64,000 nt of DNA from Lysobacter sp. S4-A87. Lineage in GTDB: Bacteria; Pseudomonadota; Gammaproteobacteria; Xanthomonadales; Xanthomonadaceae. The notes beneath the pieces were generated by a model, which saw nothing but the letters and a program-made list of their open reading frames with translations, was not told the DNA's origin and did not search any database. The stretch covers positions 2,604,001 through 2,668,000 of the forward strand of contig NZ_CP093341.1 of NCBI RefSeq assembly GCF_022637455.1. The letters are read 5' to 3'. Position 1 is the stretch's first letter; each line of letters opens with the position of its first letter. The translations under genes were made by a program, and so were the position numbers. Below, one piece after another: positions 8,250 through 20,405 of the stretch.

Positions 8250-9584
8250 ATGACCGACCAGGTCGCCGTGCGCCGTTCCTTGCCGCGTCCTGCGCCGGCC
8301 ATGTTGTGGCTGCTGGTGCTGTGGGCTGCGCTCGGCGTCGCGGTCGCGTCCGGGCACGCGCCGCTGCAGGCATGGTCCACCGCCGGCCTCGGCTTGCTGC
8401 TGCTGGCGCTGTTCGACGCCGCGCAGGTGCTGCGGCGTCCGACGCCGCGCGTGCAGCGCCGGCTCGCCGACACCTGGCCGATCGGCATCGAGCGCCCCGT
8501 CACGCTGGACCTGGACAGCGACGGGCATCGCCAGCGGCTCGATGTGTTCGACCTGCATCCCGGTGGCTGGCGCATGCACGGCCTGCCGCGACGCCTGCAG
8601 TTGCGCGCCGGCGAAGCGGCATCGTTCGACTACCACCTTTGCGCCCATGCCCGTGGCGACTTCCGTTTCGAAGGCGTGCAGTTGCGCCTGCATTCTCCGC
8701 TGCGCTTGTGGTGGCACTCGCGCGTGGCGGCGGTGGAGCAGTCTGTGCGGGTGTTTCCGAACTTCGCTCCGCTCGCGCGCTTTGCCATGTTCAGTGCCGA
8801 GCAGGCCTCGCGCCTGGTTGGCGCGCACCTGCGCCGACGCCGCGGCGAGGGCACCGACTTCCACCAGATGCGCGAGTACCGCATCGGCGACAGCATGCGC
8901 CAGATCGACTGGAAGGCCACCGCGCGTGCGCGGCGACTGATCTCGCGCGAGTACCAGGACGAGAAGAACCAGCAGCTGGTGCTGCTGCTCGACACCGGAC
9001 GGCGCCTGCTGGCGCGCGACGGCGAAGTGGCGCACTTCGACCACGTCCTCGATGCCTCGCTGGTCGTGGCCTACCTGGCGTTGCGCCAGGGCGATGCGGT
9101 CGGCCTGCTCGCCAGTGGTGGCGACAGCGCATGGGTGCCGCCACGTCGTGGCGTCGGCGCGATCGACGAATTGCTGCGCGCCAGCTACGCGCTGCAGCCG
9201 CAGCCGGTGGCCACCGACTTCCTGGCCGCCGCGACCGAGCTGTCGCTGCGCCAGCGCCGGCGTTCACTGGTGATGATGGTGACCAACCTGCGCGACGAGG
9301 ACATGGACGATGTGCTCGCGGCCGTGCAGATGCTGCGCAAGCGCCACCTGGTGTGCGTGGCGAGCCTGCGCGAGGGATCGCTCGACAGCGCGCTTGGCGA
9401 GACGGTGCAGGATTTGTCGCAGGCAATCCGCGCCGGTGCCACCGCGCAATACCTGGAACAGCGCAATGCCGCCCACGAGGCGCTGCGCAATCACGGCGTG
9501 ATGGTGCTGGACGTGGCCTGCGACAAGCTCGCCGCGTCGCTGGTGGAGAAGTATCTTTCGGTCAAGCGCGACGGCTTGCTGTAG
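8250..9584 (+). CDS. DUF58 domain-containing protein (VWA-like partner of MoxR)
   Basis: A 444-residue protein with two N-terminal membrane segments (residues about 12-50) followed by a beta-rich region and the DUF58 domain. The domain signature GTDFHQMREYRIGDSMRQID, followed by WKATAR, lies near residues 208-233. A VWA-like region follows with VLLLDTGRRLL (near 245), a degenerate MIDAS-type start, and LVMMVTNLRDED. The gene is 70 nt after moxR on the same strand and is the last gene of the operon. A 13-bp tandem repeat lies directly after the stop. Function by family: adaptor or partner of MoxR. Confidence 0.92.
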   Translation: MTDQVAVRRSLPRPAPAMLWLLVLWAALGVAVASGHAPLQAWSTAGLGLLLLALFDAAQVLRRPTPRVQRRLADTWPIGIERPVTLDLDSDGHRQRLDVFDLHPGGWRMHGLPRRLQLRAGEAASFDYHLCAHARGDFRFEGVQLRLHSPLRLWWHSRVAAVEQSVRVFPNFAPLARFAMFSAEQASRLVGAHLRRRRGEGTDFHQMREYRIGDSMRQIDWKATARARRLISREYQDEKNQQLVLLLDTGRRLLARDGEVAHFDHVLDASLVVAYLALRQGDAVGLLASGGDSAWVPPRRGVGAIDELLRASYALQPQPVATDFLAAATELSLRQRRRSLVMMVTNLRDEDMDDVLAAVQMLRKRHLVCVASLREGSLDSALGETVQDLSQAIRAGATAQYLEQRNAAHEALRNHGVMVLDVACDKLAASLVEKYLSVKRDGLL

Positions 9585-9588
9585 CGCA

Positions 9589-9636
9589 GACGATCAGCTC
9601 CGACGATCAGCTCCGACGATCAGCTCCGACGATCAG
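9589..9636. repeat. 13-bp tandem repeat after the DUF58 gene
   Basis: About 3.7 direct copies of GACGATCAGCTCC begin five bases after the DUF58 stop codon, in the gap before a convergent gene. No hairpin with a T-run is present, so it is not a plain terminator. Confidence 0.9.
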
Positions 9637-9672
9637 GGAGCAGGCGATGACCCGCACTGCTCCCCCCTCGAC

Positions 9673-10041
9673 TCAGGCAGCTTCCTGCTGGCTCTGCGGC
9701 CAGCCATCGGCCAGCGATTCCGACAGGCGCTTTTCCGGCACCCACTCGCCGAGCGAGTACTTCACGATGTAGATGCCCATGACGGTGCCGATCGGCACCA
9801 CGAGCATCGTGACCGCACCCAGTACCAGCGATGCCGTGCGTCCTTTGCAACCGTCCGCACTGCTGCCGACGATGAAGTGTGCTGCCGCCAGGATTGCCAG
9901 CGGCGCCGCGATCATTGCGGCCACCATTCCCGGATTGGTGCCAACTGCTGCGTAGACGAAAATCGCCGCGAGCACCATGACGACGCAGTAGATGCCCGCG
10001 ATCATCCGGTGTGCGTGTGCTGCTCTTACGTGGTTTGCCAT
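9673..10041 (-). CDS. Hypothetical small membrane protein
   Basis: A 122-residue protein with three hydrophobic segments: MIAGIYCVVMVLAAIFVYAA (residues about 13-32), PGMVAAMIAAPLAILAAAHF (about 38-57) and ASLVLGAVTMLVVPIGTVMG (about 70-89). A polar C-terminal tail EWVPEKRLSESLADG follows. The ATG at 10041 has a purine-rich leader. The layout, with a short loop CKGRT between segments two and three, resembles small uncharacterised membrane proteins common in xanthomonads. It is convergent with the moxR operon. No function assigned. Confidence 0.7.
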   Translation of the reverse strand: MANHVRAAHAHRMIAGIYCVVMVLAAIFVYAAVGTNPGMVAAMIAAPLAILAAAHFIVGSSADGCKGRTASLVLGAVTMLVVPIGTVMGIYIVKYSLGEWVPEKRLSESLADGWPQSQQEAA

Positions 10042-10177
10042 GCCTTCCCCCTGAGATAGTCCCCACTACCCGAAGCCCGGCCGGGCCGTGCTGCCCCAGC
10101 CGGTGCCCGCCTGCAGCCTATGGCAGTTCGGGCGGGTCGGCAAACGCGCGGAAGCCCCTGATTCCGCAGTCCCCTGT

Positions 10178-10993
10178 TCAGCGACGGCGCTGCGAGAACA
10201 GCCACTCCCGCCACCCGTGGCCGGGGTAGATGTCGGCCGGCAACCGGTGATCGAGTCCGTCGTACTCGCGCAGGCGGACCTTGCTGCCTCCCAGGGTGCG
10301 GATCGCGGCGATGAGGCGGCGGTCGGCGTCGATCGGGTTCTCGCTGTCGGCGTTGCCGTGGAGCACCCAGGCCGGCGTGTCGAGCAGTGCCCGGGCCGTG
10401 TCGTCGGCCGGGGCGATGCCCGACACCGGCACGATCGCGGCGAACAGGTCCGGGCGCGCTGCGGCCGCGAGCCAGGTCGCCGAGCCGCCCATCGAGAACC
10501 CGGCGGCGTAGATCCGCTGGCGGTCGACGGGCCGCTGCGAGGCCACGTGCTCGACCAGCTCGAGCGCCGCCGCCAGCGCCGGCGAGGCGACGGCCGACTG
10601 CGGATGCGTCGGCGAGTCGTAGTTGGCGCTGCGCTGTTCGAACTGCGGCACCAGCACATAGGCCGGGTAGCGACGGCGCACGTCGGGCATCGCCCAGGTC
10701 AACGGCATGCGTTCGATCTGTGCGGCGTTGTCGCTGCCGATGCCGCCGGAGGAATGCAGCTGCAGCACCAGCGGGTAGCGCTTGCCGCGCTTGCCATCCA
10801 GCGGCACCAGCAAGCGGTAGCGGATGCGGGTGCCGTCACTGGCAACGAACTCGCCACGCTCGAACGCGTCGGTGCTGGCGGCGGCGAGGGTGTCTCGGGA
10901 CAACGGACCGACACCGAGGATGATCTCGTCGCCATCGCCGGCATGCGAGGTGAACGTAACGAGCAGGAGCACCAGCGCAGCAAGCAGCTTCAT
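10178..10993 (-). CDS. Secreted alpha/beta hydrolase (prolyl-oligopeptidase/esterase-like)
   Basis: A 271-residue hydrolase. Starting at ATG 10993 gives a clean signal peptide (MKLLAALVLLLVTFTSHAG); an upstream in-frame start at 11020 would add nine residues before it. The fold marks are the oxyanion region LVLQLHSSGG, the nucleophile elbow GFSMGG, PAWVLHGNADSENP with a likely catalytic Asp, and GLDHRLP with a likely catalytic His near the end. It resembles the small phospholipase/carboxylesterase and PHB-depolymerase-like group in the prolyl oligopeptidase superfamily. Substrate unknown. A REP-like element separates it from the upstream YkgJ gene. Confidence 0.82.
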   Translation of the reverse strand: MKLLAALVLLLVTFTSHAGDGDEIILGVGPLSRDTLAAASTDAFERGEFVASDGTRIRYRLLVPLDGKRGKRYPLVLQLHSSGGIGSDNAAQIERMPLTWAMPDVRRRYPAYVLVPQFEQRSANYDSPTHPQSAVASPALAAALELVEHVASQRPVDRQRIYAAGFSMGGSATWLAAAARPDLFAAIVPVSGIAPADDTARALLDTPAWVLHGNADSENPIDADRRLIAAIRTLGGSKVRLREYDGLDHRLPADIYPGHGWREWLFSQRRR

Positions 10994-11023
10994 GCGATTC
11001 ACAAGTGAACAGGGAGCCATAGC

Positions 11024-11057
11024 GTAGCCCGGGCAAGGCCAAAGGCCGCACCCGGGG
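11024..11057. repeat. REP-like palindromic element, family 1 (copy 1)
   Basis: GTAGCCCGGG at the left is answered by CACCCGGG at the right, around an inner AAGGCC/GGCC stem. It lies between the 5' side of the hydrolase gene and the 3' end of the YkgJ gene, and belongs to the family also seen at 13216-13295, 28792-28867, 34035-34067 and 49526-49554. Confidence 0.8.
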
Positions 11058-11068
11058 AACGAACAACC

Positions 11069-11323
11069 TCAAGGCAAGGTCAACCGCTCCAGCTCACCAA
11101 GCGAGGCCATCGCCTCGTTGCGTTCACCCCCGCACATGTCGACCGTCGGCCGCAGCGACGCGCAGAACGCTGGCCTCTCGGGCCGGCCAAACAGTCGGCA
11201 ACGCAGCTCATCATCGAGCTGGACGCAGGGCATTCCCGCCGGCTTGCCATGCGGCATGCCGGGAATGGGCGAGGTGATCGAAGGCGCGATGCAGCACGCG
11301 CCGCAGCGGGCGCGGCATTCCAT
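11069..11323 (-). CDS. YkgJ-family cysteine-cluster protein
   Basis: An 84-residue protein of the YkgJ family (putative zinc- or iron-chelating). Cysteines are arranged as CRARCGACC at residues 3-11, then Cys residues around ALDDELRC-type and PAFCASL segments and a last MCGG. The start at ATG 11323 (MECRARCG) puts the cluster at the extreme N-terminus as usual; the longer open frame above it is antisense-like and overlaps aroE. It lies 28 nt downstream of aroE on the same strand, so the two are probably co-transcribed. Metal and role unknown. Confidence 0.85.
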   Translation of the reverse strand: MECRARCGACCIAPSITSPIPGMPHGKPAGMPCVQLDDELRCRLFGRPERPAFCASLRPTVDMCGGERNEAMASLGELERLTLP

Positions 11324-11351
11324 CGGTTGAACTGGTGTGTCGTGTCCGCGG

Positions 11352-12227
11352 TCAGTCCGCGGTGACCAGCACCGCACGGTGCTCGCGCAGGAACTCGAAG
11401 CACGGATCGGTATCCGGGCGCACGCCATGCCAGCGCTGGAAGCTCTCGGCGGCCTGCTCGACCAGCATGCCCAGGCCGTCGATGCGGTCGTGCGCACCGG
11501 CTGCGTGTGCCCATGCCAGGAACGGGATCGCGACCTCGCCGTAGCTCAGGTCCACCGCTGCCGTGCGCGGTCCGGCCAGGGCCACCGGCAGGCTCGGCAG
11601 GGCGGCATCGCGTGCGGCCGAGGTGGCATTGATGATCAGGTCGAACATGCCCAGCGAATTGACGTCGCTGAAGTAGCGCGGATGCACGCGGCCGGGCTGG
11701 GCCAGCACGTCGGCCAGGGCGTCGGCGCGTTCGGGCGTGCGGTTGACGATGTAGAGGTCGCCGATGCCCGCGTCGAGCAGCGCCGGTGCCACGCCGCGCG
11801 CGGCGCCACCGGCGCCCAGCAGCAGGGTTCGGCGCGAGCGCAGGTCCAGGCCATGGCGTTCGGTGAGGTCGCGGACCAGGCCGACGCCGTCGGTGTTGTC
11901 GCCTTCCCAGCCCGTGGCGGAGCGGATCAGCGTGTTGACCGCGCCGGCGCGGCGCGCGCGCTCGGTCAGCGTGGTGCAGCTGGTTGCCGCGCGGGTCTTG
12001 TGCGGCAGGGTGATGTTTGCGCCCAGGCCGCCCTCGGCCGCGAATTCCACCAGCATCGCGTCGAAGTTCTCCGGCGCGGCGTCGAGCGCGATGTACTCCA
12101 GCGCGATCCCGGTCTGCTTGCCGAACGCAGCGTGGATCTTCGGCGACAGCGAGTGCGCCACCGGATGGCCGATGACCGCGAAGCGCTTGACGATGGCGGG
12201 ATTTGCGACAGAGGCGAAATTGGACAC
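11352..12227 (-). CDS. aroE: Shikimate dehydrogenase
   Basis: Reduces 3-dehydroshikimate to shikimate with NADPH, step four of the shikimate pathway leading to chorismate. The 291-residue protein shows the substrate site HSLSPKIH, the catalytic Lys in ITLPHKT, the shikimate-binding Asp in NTDGVG, the Rossmann loop [10 protein letters not shown] and the NRTPERA cofactor-specificity loop. Length is slightly above the E. coli enzyme because of about 13 extra N-terminal residues. The start is GTG at 12227 with GAGGG about 7 nt upstream. Chorismate made by this pathway is the substrate of the XanB2-like enzyme at 20406-21395. It is followed by the YkgJ gene. Confidence 0.96.
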   Translation of the reverse strand: MSNFASVANPAIVKRFAVIGHPVAHSLSPKIHAAFGKQTGIALEYIALDAAPENFDAMLVEFAAEGGLGANITLPHKTRAATSCTTLTERARRAGAVNTLIRSATGWEGDNTDGVGLVRDLTERHGLDLRSRRTLLLGAGGAARGVAPALLDAGIGDLYIVNRTPERADALADVLAQPGRVHPRYFSDVNSLGMFDLIINATSAARDAALPSLPVALAGPRTAAVDLSYGEVAIPFLAWAHAAGAHDRIDGLGMLVEQAAESFQRWHGVRPDTDPCFEFLREHRAVLVTAD

Positions 12228-12275
12228 GGGGGACCCTCGCTTAGACTTGAGGCCACAGACACAGGAGAACGTTCC

Positions 12276-15400
<3,125 letters not shown>

Positions 15401-15584
15401 GCCGCTCCGTGCCGGGTGGGGCCGGCGGTTGAATGGGGCGGACACGAGCGTGGCAGAGTCCGCGGCCGTGGTCACCTGCGGGGCCTGGGCGGGCCCGCGC
15501 CGCCAGCCGGTGCCGGGGGCGCCGATGTCGGCGGTGTCGGTCACCTCGCCCTCGGAAGCGTGAGCCTCGGGCGCGCGGACACGG

Positions 15585-16439
15585 TCAATGTCGACGATGG
15601 GATTGCGCAAGGGCGTCGCCATGGCGTGCCTCCAGCCAGAACTTCAGGACAAGGGTGATCAGGGCGAGGCCGGCCAGCAGCGACGCGGCGGCGAATGCCG
15701 CAGTGCTGTCGAACTCGTTGTAGAGGATCTCGATATGCAGCGGCAGCGTGTTGGTCAGCCCGCGGATGTGGCCCGACACCACCGACACCGCGCCGAACTC
15801 GCCCATCGCCCGCGCCGCGCACAGCAGCACGCCGTACAGCAGGCCCCACTTGATGTTGGGCAGGGTGACCCGGCGGAACATCGTCCAGCTGCCGGCCCCG
15901 AGTGAGCGCGCGGCCAGTTCTTCGTCGGCACCTTGCTGCTGCATCAGCGGGATCAGTTCGCGCACGACGAACGGGAAGGTGATGAACAACGTCGCCAGCA
16001 CGATGCCCGGCCGCGCGAACAGGATCTTCACGTCATGCTCGGCCAGCAGTTCGGCGAACCAGCCCTGCGAGCCGAACAGCAGCACCAGGCACAGGCCGGC
16101 GACGACCGGCGACACCGCGAACGGCAGGTCGATCAGCGACAGCAGCAACTGCTTGCCGCGGAACTCGAAGCGCGTGACCGCCCACGCGGTGAGCATGCCG
16201 AACACGGCGTTGACCGGGACCACAATTGCCACGGTGAACAGCGTCAGCTTCAGCGCGGACAGTGCATCGGGCTCGGTCAACGAAGCGAACCAGACGCCGA
16301 TGCCCTTGGCAAACGCCGCGCCGAGCACCATCAGCAATGGCATCAGCACCAGCGCGGCCATCACCAGCACGGCCAGCACGATCAGCGTCCAGCGCAGCCA
16401 TGCCGGTTCCTGCAGGTCGTTGCGCGGTCGGTTACTCAT
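15585..16439 (-). CDS. cysW: Sulfate/thiosulfate ABC transporter permease CysW
   Basis: One of two inner-membrane permease subunits of the sulfate importer. The 284-residue protein starts at ATG 16439 ([15 protein letters not shown]) and has about six membrane segments, the first being [20 protein letters not shown]. The ABC-permease EAA-type loop, [20 protein letters not shown], lies near residue 190. The first 8 nt overlap the end of cysT. A gap of 184 nt before the preferred cysA start is bridged only if cysA uses its upstream ATG. Confidence 0.94.
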   Translation of the reverse strand: MSNRPRNDLQEPAWLRWTLIVLAVLVMAALVLMPLLMVLGAAFAKGIGVWFASLTEPDALSALKLTLFTVAIVVPVNAVFGMLTAWAVTRFEFRGKQLLLSLIDLPFAVSPVVAGLCLVLLFGSQGWFAELLAEHDVKILFARPGIVLATLFITFPFVVRELIPLMQQQGADEELAARSLGAGSWTMFRRVTLPNIKWGLLYGVLLCAARAMGEFGAVSVVSGHIRGLTNTLPLHIEILYNEFDSTAAFAAASLLAGLALITLVLKFWLEARHGDALAQSHRRH

Positions 16440-17304
16440 GACGCCGGCTCCGCTTCTCGTGCGCGAACAGCGACGGAATCGCATTGATCGCCAGCAGGCA
16501 AACGAACGAGGCCGCCAGCAGCAGCGCCGCGATCGCGACCGCGCCGGGGTAGTCGTACTCTTCCAGGCGGATGGTGATCAGCAGCGGCGCGATCTCGGTC
16601 TTGTAGGGCAGGTTGCCGGCAATGAAGATCACCGATCCGTACTCGCCCAGTGCGCGTGCGAACGCCAGCGAGAAGCCGGTCAGCAGCGCCGGCAGCAGTT
16701 CCGGCAGCACGACACGGCGCAGCGTGGTCACGCGTGAGGCGCCGAGCGATGCGGCTGCCTCTTCCTGTTCGTGCCCGAGGGCCTCGAGCACCGGCTGCAC
16801 CGTGCGCACCGCGAACGGCAGGCCGATGAACACCAGCGCGATCACGATGCCGATCGGGGTGTAGGCGATCTTGATGCCGAGCGGTTCCAGCCAGCGTCCG
16901 ACCCAGCCGTTGGCGGAATAGATCGCGGTCAGCGAAATGCCTGCGACCGCGGTCGGCAGCGCGAATGGCAGGTCGACCAGCGCATCGAGCAGGCGCCGGC
17001 CGGGAAAGCGGTAGCGCACGATCACCCAGGCCACCAGCGCACCGGCGAACGAAGCCGCCACGGCGGCGACGAATGCCGCGCCGAAGCTCAGCTTCAGCGA
17101 CGCCTGCACGCGCGGGTCATGGATTGCGCGCAGCCAGCCATCGAGGCCAAGGCCGGCGGCGCGGATCGCCAGCGCCGCCAGCGGCAGCAGTACCACCACG
17201 CTCAACCACGCCAGACCGAGGCCCAGGCTCAGGCCAAAGCCGGGCAGCGGCTGGCGAAAGCCCGGGATCCTGAGGCGTGGCAGGGGCAGAGCGTGGGCGG
17301 CCAT
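16432..17304 (-). CDS. cysT: Sulfate/thiosulfate ABC transporter permease CysT (CysU)
   Basis: The other inner-membrane permease of the sulfate importer. About 290 residues with six membrane segments, the first near residues 25-50 (LSLGLGLAWLSVVVLLPLAAL). The EAA loop is QEEAAASLGASRVTTLRRVV. ATG 17304 lies two bases after the sbp stop; a GTG at 17310 would add two residues and overlap that stop. Neither has a strong ribosome site, and the tight junction suggests translational coupling to sbp. The 3' end overlaps cysW by 8 nt. Confidence 0.94.
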   Translation of the reverse strand: MAAHALPLPRLRIPGFRQPLPGFGLSLGLGLAWLSVVVLLPLAALAIRAAGLGLDGWLRAIHDPRVQASLKLSFGAAFVAAVAASFAGALVAWVIVRYRFPGRRLLDALVDLPFALPTAVAGISLTAIYSANGWVGRWLEPLGIKIAYTPIGIVIALVFIGLPFAVRTVQPVLEALGHEQEEAAASLGASRVTTLRRVVLPELLPALLTGFSLAFARALGEYGSVIFIAGNLPYKTEIAPLLITIRLEEYDYPGAVAIAALLLAASFVCLLAINAIPSLFAHEKRSRRHE

Positions 17305-17306
17305 CG

Positions 17307-18332
17307 TCACTTCGGCTGATAGATCTTGTCGAAGAAGCCGCCGTCGGCGAAATGCTCCGCCTGCGCCTTCTTCCAGCCGCCGAACGCGCCGTCAATCGTC
17401 ACCTGCTTCACCTGCGGGAAACGCGCCAGCTCGGCCGCCGGCACCTTGTCCGGTTCGGCCGGACGGTACCCGTGCCTGGCAGCCAGGCGCTGGCCTTCCG
17501 GCGAATACAGGTAGCGCAGGTACGCTTCGGCCTGCTTGCGCGTGCCGTGACGGTCGATGTTCTTGTCGACCCATGCGACCGGCGGTTCGGCCTTGATGCT
17601 AAGGCTGGGTATGACGACCTCGAACTTGTCGCGCGTGTCGGCTTCCGACAACGTCAGCAGCGCTTCGTTCTCCCACGCCAGCAGCACGTCGCCGATGCCG
17701 CGCTCGACGAAGGTCGTCGTCGCGCCACGTGCACCGGTGTCGAGCACCGGCACGTTCTTGAACAGGCGCGTGAGGAAGTCGACCACCTTGCCGCCGTCGC
17801 GATACTCCTGCGACGCCCAGGCCCAGGCCGCCAGATAGTTCCAGCGCGCACCGCCGGAGGTCTTCGGGTTGGGCGTGATCACGGCGACGCCCGGCTTGAC
17901 CAGGTCGCTCCAGTCGCGGATCTGCTTGGGGTTGCCCTTGCGCACCAGGAACACGATCGTCGAGGTGTAGGGCGCGCTGTTGTGCGGCAGGCGCGTCTGC
18001 CAGTTGGCCGGCAGCAGCTTGCCGTTGTTGGCGATCGCATCGATGTCGGCGGCCAGCGCGAGGGTCACGACATCGGCTTCCAGGCCGTCGATCACCGAAC
18101 GTGCCTGCTTGCCCGAGCCGCCATGCGAGGCGCGGATCTTCAGCGTCTCGCCGGTCTGCTGCTTCCATTGCGCGGCGAAACTCTGGTTGACCTCGGCGTA
18201 GAACTCGCGCGTCGGATCATAGGAGACGTTGAGTAGTTCCACGTCCTTGGCCGCGGCGGTTCCGCCCGCCAGTGCGAGTGCGAAGCCGAGGACAAGGGTG
18301 CGTAGCAGGGTGGTGCGTGGAGTACGGGTCAT
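17307..18332 (-). CDS. sbp: Periplasmic sulfate-binding protein
   Basis: Binds sulfate in the periplasm and delivers it to CysTWA. The 341-residue precursor starts at ATG 18332, with a signal peptide ending near residue 27 ([12 protein letters not shown]). The mature start is [19 protein letters not shown]. The substrate-site stretch [20 protein letters not shown] and [20 protein letters not shown] match the Sbp/CysP family. Length is typical. It is the first gene of the import operon and lies only 20 nt after the porin gene stop, so the porin is probably co-transcribed. Confidence 0.95.
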   Translation of the reverse strand: MTRTPRTTLLRTLVLGFALALAGGTAAAKDVELLNVSYDPTREFYAEVNQSFAAQWKQQTGETLKIRASHGGSGKQARSVIDGLEADVVTLALAADIDAIANNGKLLPANWQTRLPHNSAPYTSTIVFLVRKGNPKQIRDWSDLVKPGVAVITPNPKTSGGARWNYLAAWAWASQEYRDGGKVVDFLTRLFKNVPVLDTGARGATTTFVERGIGDVLLAWENEALLTLSEADTRDKFEVVIPSLSIKAEPPVAWVDKNIDRHGTRKQAEAYLRYLYSPEGQRLAARHGYRPAEPDKVPAAELARFPQVKQVTIDGAFGGWKKAQAEHFADGGFFDKIYQPK

Positions 18333-18352
18333 GGCACGTTCCTGGGGGAAGG

Positions 18353-19795
18353 TCAGAACGAGAACTGCGCGCGGGTGAAGAAGGCCTTTTCGTCTTCGCG
18401 GTCGGCGCCGGCAGGCGCACCACCGTCGAAGTCGGTCTGTGTGTAGTTGGCTACCAGCTTGAAGTTGCTGTTGAGGTACCAGTTGACGCCCACGCCCCAC
18501 GCCTTGGCGTTGCGTGCGGATACGGCGGGGTCGGCGAACAGCGGGAAGGCATCGTCGTCGATGTCCAGTTCGCCGTAACGCGCCACCAGCTCCCACGCAC
18601 CCCAGCCTGCACTGCCGACCGTAAAAGGATGGTTAGGCCGTGTTACGCCCTTGTATCCGGCGTCCTCGCCAGTGAGCACGACGCCGGCGCTGAGCTGCCA
18701 GGCGCTGTTGTCGATCGATTCGCGCGCACCGGTGGCCGGCAGCACCACGTCCTGGCTGGAGCTGATGTACTCGCCGAGCAGGCCGAATGCGTTGCGGTAG
18801 TAGTACGCCTGCGGCGACCAGCGCGTGTTCTCGCCATCGGCGGCCACGGCGCTGCGGTAGTTGAAGAACTGCACCTGGCCGGACGAGCGGTAACGCGGCA
18901 GGAAATTGTTGCCGGTGCCCTGCTTGTCGCCGGCGCTGCCGGCAATGCCGAAGCCCAGGCCGGACAACGCGTTGCCATCGTTCTTCCACGGCTCGACGAA
19001 GACGCGTGCGGCGACTTCGAAATCGTTGTCCGGGTTGGTGGTCGAACCGTCGCGGCCATCGACCGCACCGTTGTAGACGCCCAGCGCGTAGCTGACGGTC
19101 GAGCTGGCGAACTCGCCCTGCAGCTGCACGCCGATGTCGCGGCCGGGCGCCAGTTCGCCGGGCAGGCCAAGCTCGACCTGTGCAGTCGATCCGCTCGACT
19201 GCAGCCGCTCCAGCCCGACCGGCACCTTGGTCTTGCCGATGCGGACCGTCGCGCGCGGATCGAACTTGAGGTCGAGGTAGACGTCGCTGGTGGTGGCGCT
19301 GTCGCCGGCCAGCTGCGCGGTGATGCGGTAGCCGATCAACGATCCCCACGTGCCTTCGATGGTCGGTTCGATCCGGCGCATCAGGAAGGTGTCGTTCTGC
19401 GGGTACTGGTCGTCATCGAAGTAGAAGCGTCCATCGCCCTGGACCAGCGCTTTGAACTTGACCTCGACATCGCCGGGCGGCGGCGACTTCACCGACAGGC
19501 CCTTGCTGGCGCTGAGGCTGACCGTCGGGGTGCTGGCGGCGCGGGTGGCGGCTTCTTCCGACTGCAGCTCGAGCTTGCGTTCGATCACGCGCAGGCGCTG
19601 GTCGAGGTCGGCCAGGCCGGCGTCGTCGGCGGTGGCGGACGGTGTGGTGCCCAGGCGCTGCTCGATGGCCTGCAGGCGGCGGGCGAGGTCTTCTACGGTC
19701 GGGGCGGTCTGTGCCTGGGTCGGGGCGGCCAGCGCGCAGGCCAGCGCGCCGCTCAGCCAGGCCACGGGGGACGACGTTGGGTGCGGGGTCGGCAT
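18353..19795 (-). CDS. OprP/OprO-type outer-membrane porin linked to the sulfate operon
   Basis: A 480-residue outer-membrane beta-barrel protein. Residues 1-29 are a signal peptide ([11 protein letters not shown]). A coiled-coil segment follows at about 32-80 ([30 protein letters not shown]), then a phosphate-selective porin O/P barrel rich in alternating residues, with [19 protein letters not shown] and [20 protein letters not shown]. It ends in Phe (AQFSF), as expected for BAM insertion. The family name implies phosphate, but its position 20 nt before sbp suggests it passes sulfate or sulfonates here. That is inference from context. Confidence 0.88.
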   Translation of the reverse strand: MPTPHPTSSPVAWLSGALACALAAPTQAQTAPTVEDLARRLQAIEQRLGTTPSATADDAGLADLDQRLRVIERKLELQSEEAATRAASTPTVSLSASKGLSVKSPPPGDVEVKFKALVQGDGRFYFDDDQYPQNDTFLMRRIEPTIEGTWGSLIGYRITAQLAGDSATTSDVYLDLKFDPRATVRIGKTKVPVGLERLQSSGSTAQVELGLPGELAPGRDIGVQLQGEFASSTVSYALGVYNGAVDGRDGSTTNPDNDFEVAARVFVEPWKNDGNALSGLGFGIAGSAGDKQGTGNNFLPRYRSSGQVQFFNYRSAVAADGENTRWSPQAYYYRNAFGLLGEYISSSQDVVLPATGARESIDNSAWQLSAGVVLTGEDAGYKGVTRPNHPFTVGSAGWGAWELVARYGELDIDDDAFPLFADPAVSARNAKAWGVGVNWYLNSNFKLVANYTQTDFDGGAPAGADREDEKAFFTRAQFSF

Positions 19796-19950
19796 CGCCG
19801 GCTCCTGTTCAGGATTGGGGAAGGGGCAGCAGGGAGCCGCATCCGGGCGGCATCCATGGCGCGACTGTGGCGGCCGCGGCGGGCGGTGGGAAAAGGTTTT
19901 GCGTCATCTGCTCATGCCGAACAGGCATCAGGGCAGGCCGGCAGTCGGTG

Positions 19951-19979
19951 TGGGAAAACCGGCGCCACCGGGCGCCGGT
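19951..19979 (-). terminator. Rho-independent terminator of the small membrane gene at 20029-20277
   Basis: The perfect 9-bp stem ACCGGCGCC/GGCGCCGGT with a 4-base loop lies 50 nt beyond the stop on the minus strand and is followed by TTTTCCC. Confidence 0.6.
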
Positions 19980-20028
19980 CAACCCGGTCTGGTCCGTCCC
20001 TGTCCAGTTCGCCGCAGGGGGCGCGCCG

Positions 20029-20277
20029 TCAGATGACGCCGCCGCCGATACCCAGGCGGACGATGCCGACAATGATCACGATGCCGTTGAGGACCAGTCC
20101 GGTCTTGGCCCGGCCGCGGTTGCCCGGGCTGGTGAAGAGGATGCCGATCGCCGCGATGATCGCGCCGACCGCGGCGAAGGGAATCAAAAGCCAGTTGCCC
20201 CATCCAAGCAGCGGAATCAGCGCGACCACCATCCAGATCATGGCAACGATGCCCCAGAGCAGGCTGATCAAACCCAT
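20029..20277 (-). CDS. Small hydrophobic protein (two membrane segments), unknown function
   Basis: An 82-residue protein starting at ATG 20277 (MGLISLLWGIVAMIW). Three hydrophobic blocks are visible: residues about 3-22, 28-48 (NWLLIPFAAVGAIIAAIGIL) and 60-80 (GLVLNGIVIIVGIVRLGIG), with a basic loop GNRGRAK between the last two. The open frame upstream of this ATG lacks protein-like composition and overlaps a palindromic repeat. It resembles short DUF-type membrane proteins of xanthomonads. No function assigned. Confidence 0.65.
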   Translation of the reverse strand: MGLISLLWGIVAMIWMVVALIPLLGWGNWLLIPFAAVGAIIAAIGILFTSPGNRGRAKTGLVLNGIVIIVGIVRLGIGGGVI

Positions 20278-20359
20278 TGCGGTATCTCCCCAGTCAGGTA
20301 GTGACTGTTGCCTTGGCACCTTAGCCGGGCTGGGCCGCAACGCAAGTGACGGCAAAGCG

Positions 20360-20385
20360 GTCATTCCCGCCTACGCGGGAATGAC
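20360..20385. repeat. Palindromic repeat, family 2 (copy 1)
   Basis: GTCATTCCCGC and GCGGGAATGAC form an 11-bp perfect stem with a 4-base loop, between xanB2 and the small membrane gene. Related hairpins lie at 44767-44790 and 48938-48963. Confidence 0.75.
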
Positions 20386-20405
20386 GATGGACGGGGAAGG
20401 ACCGC

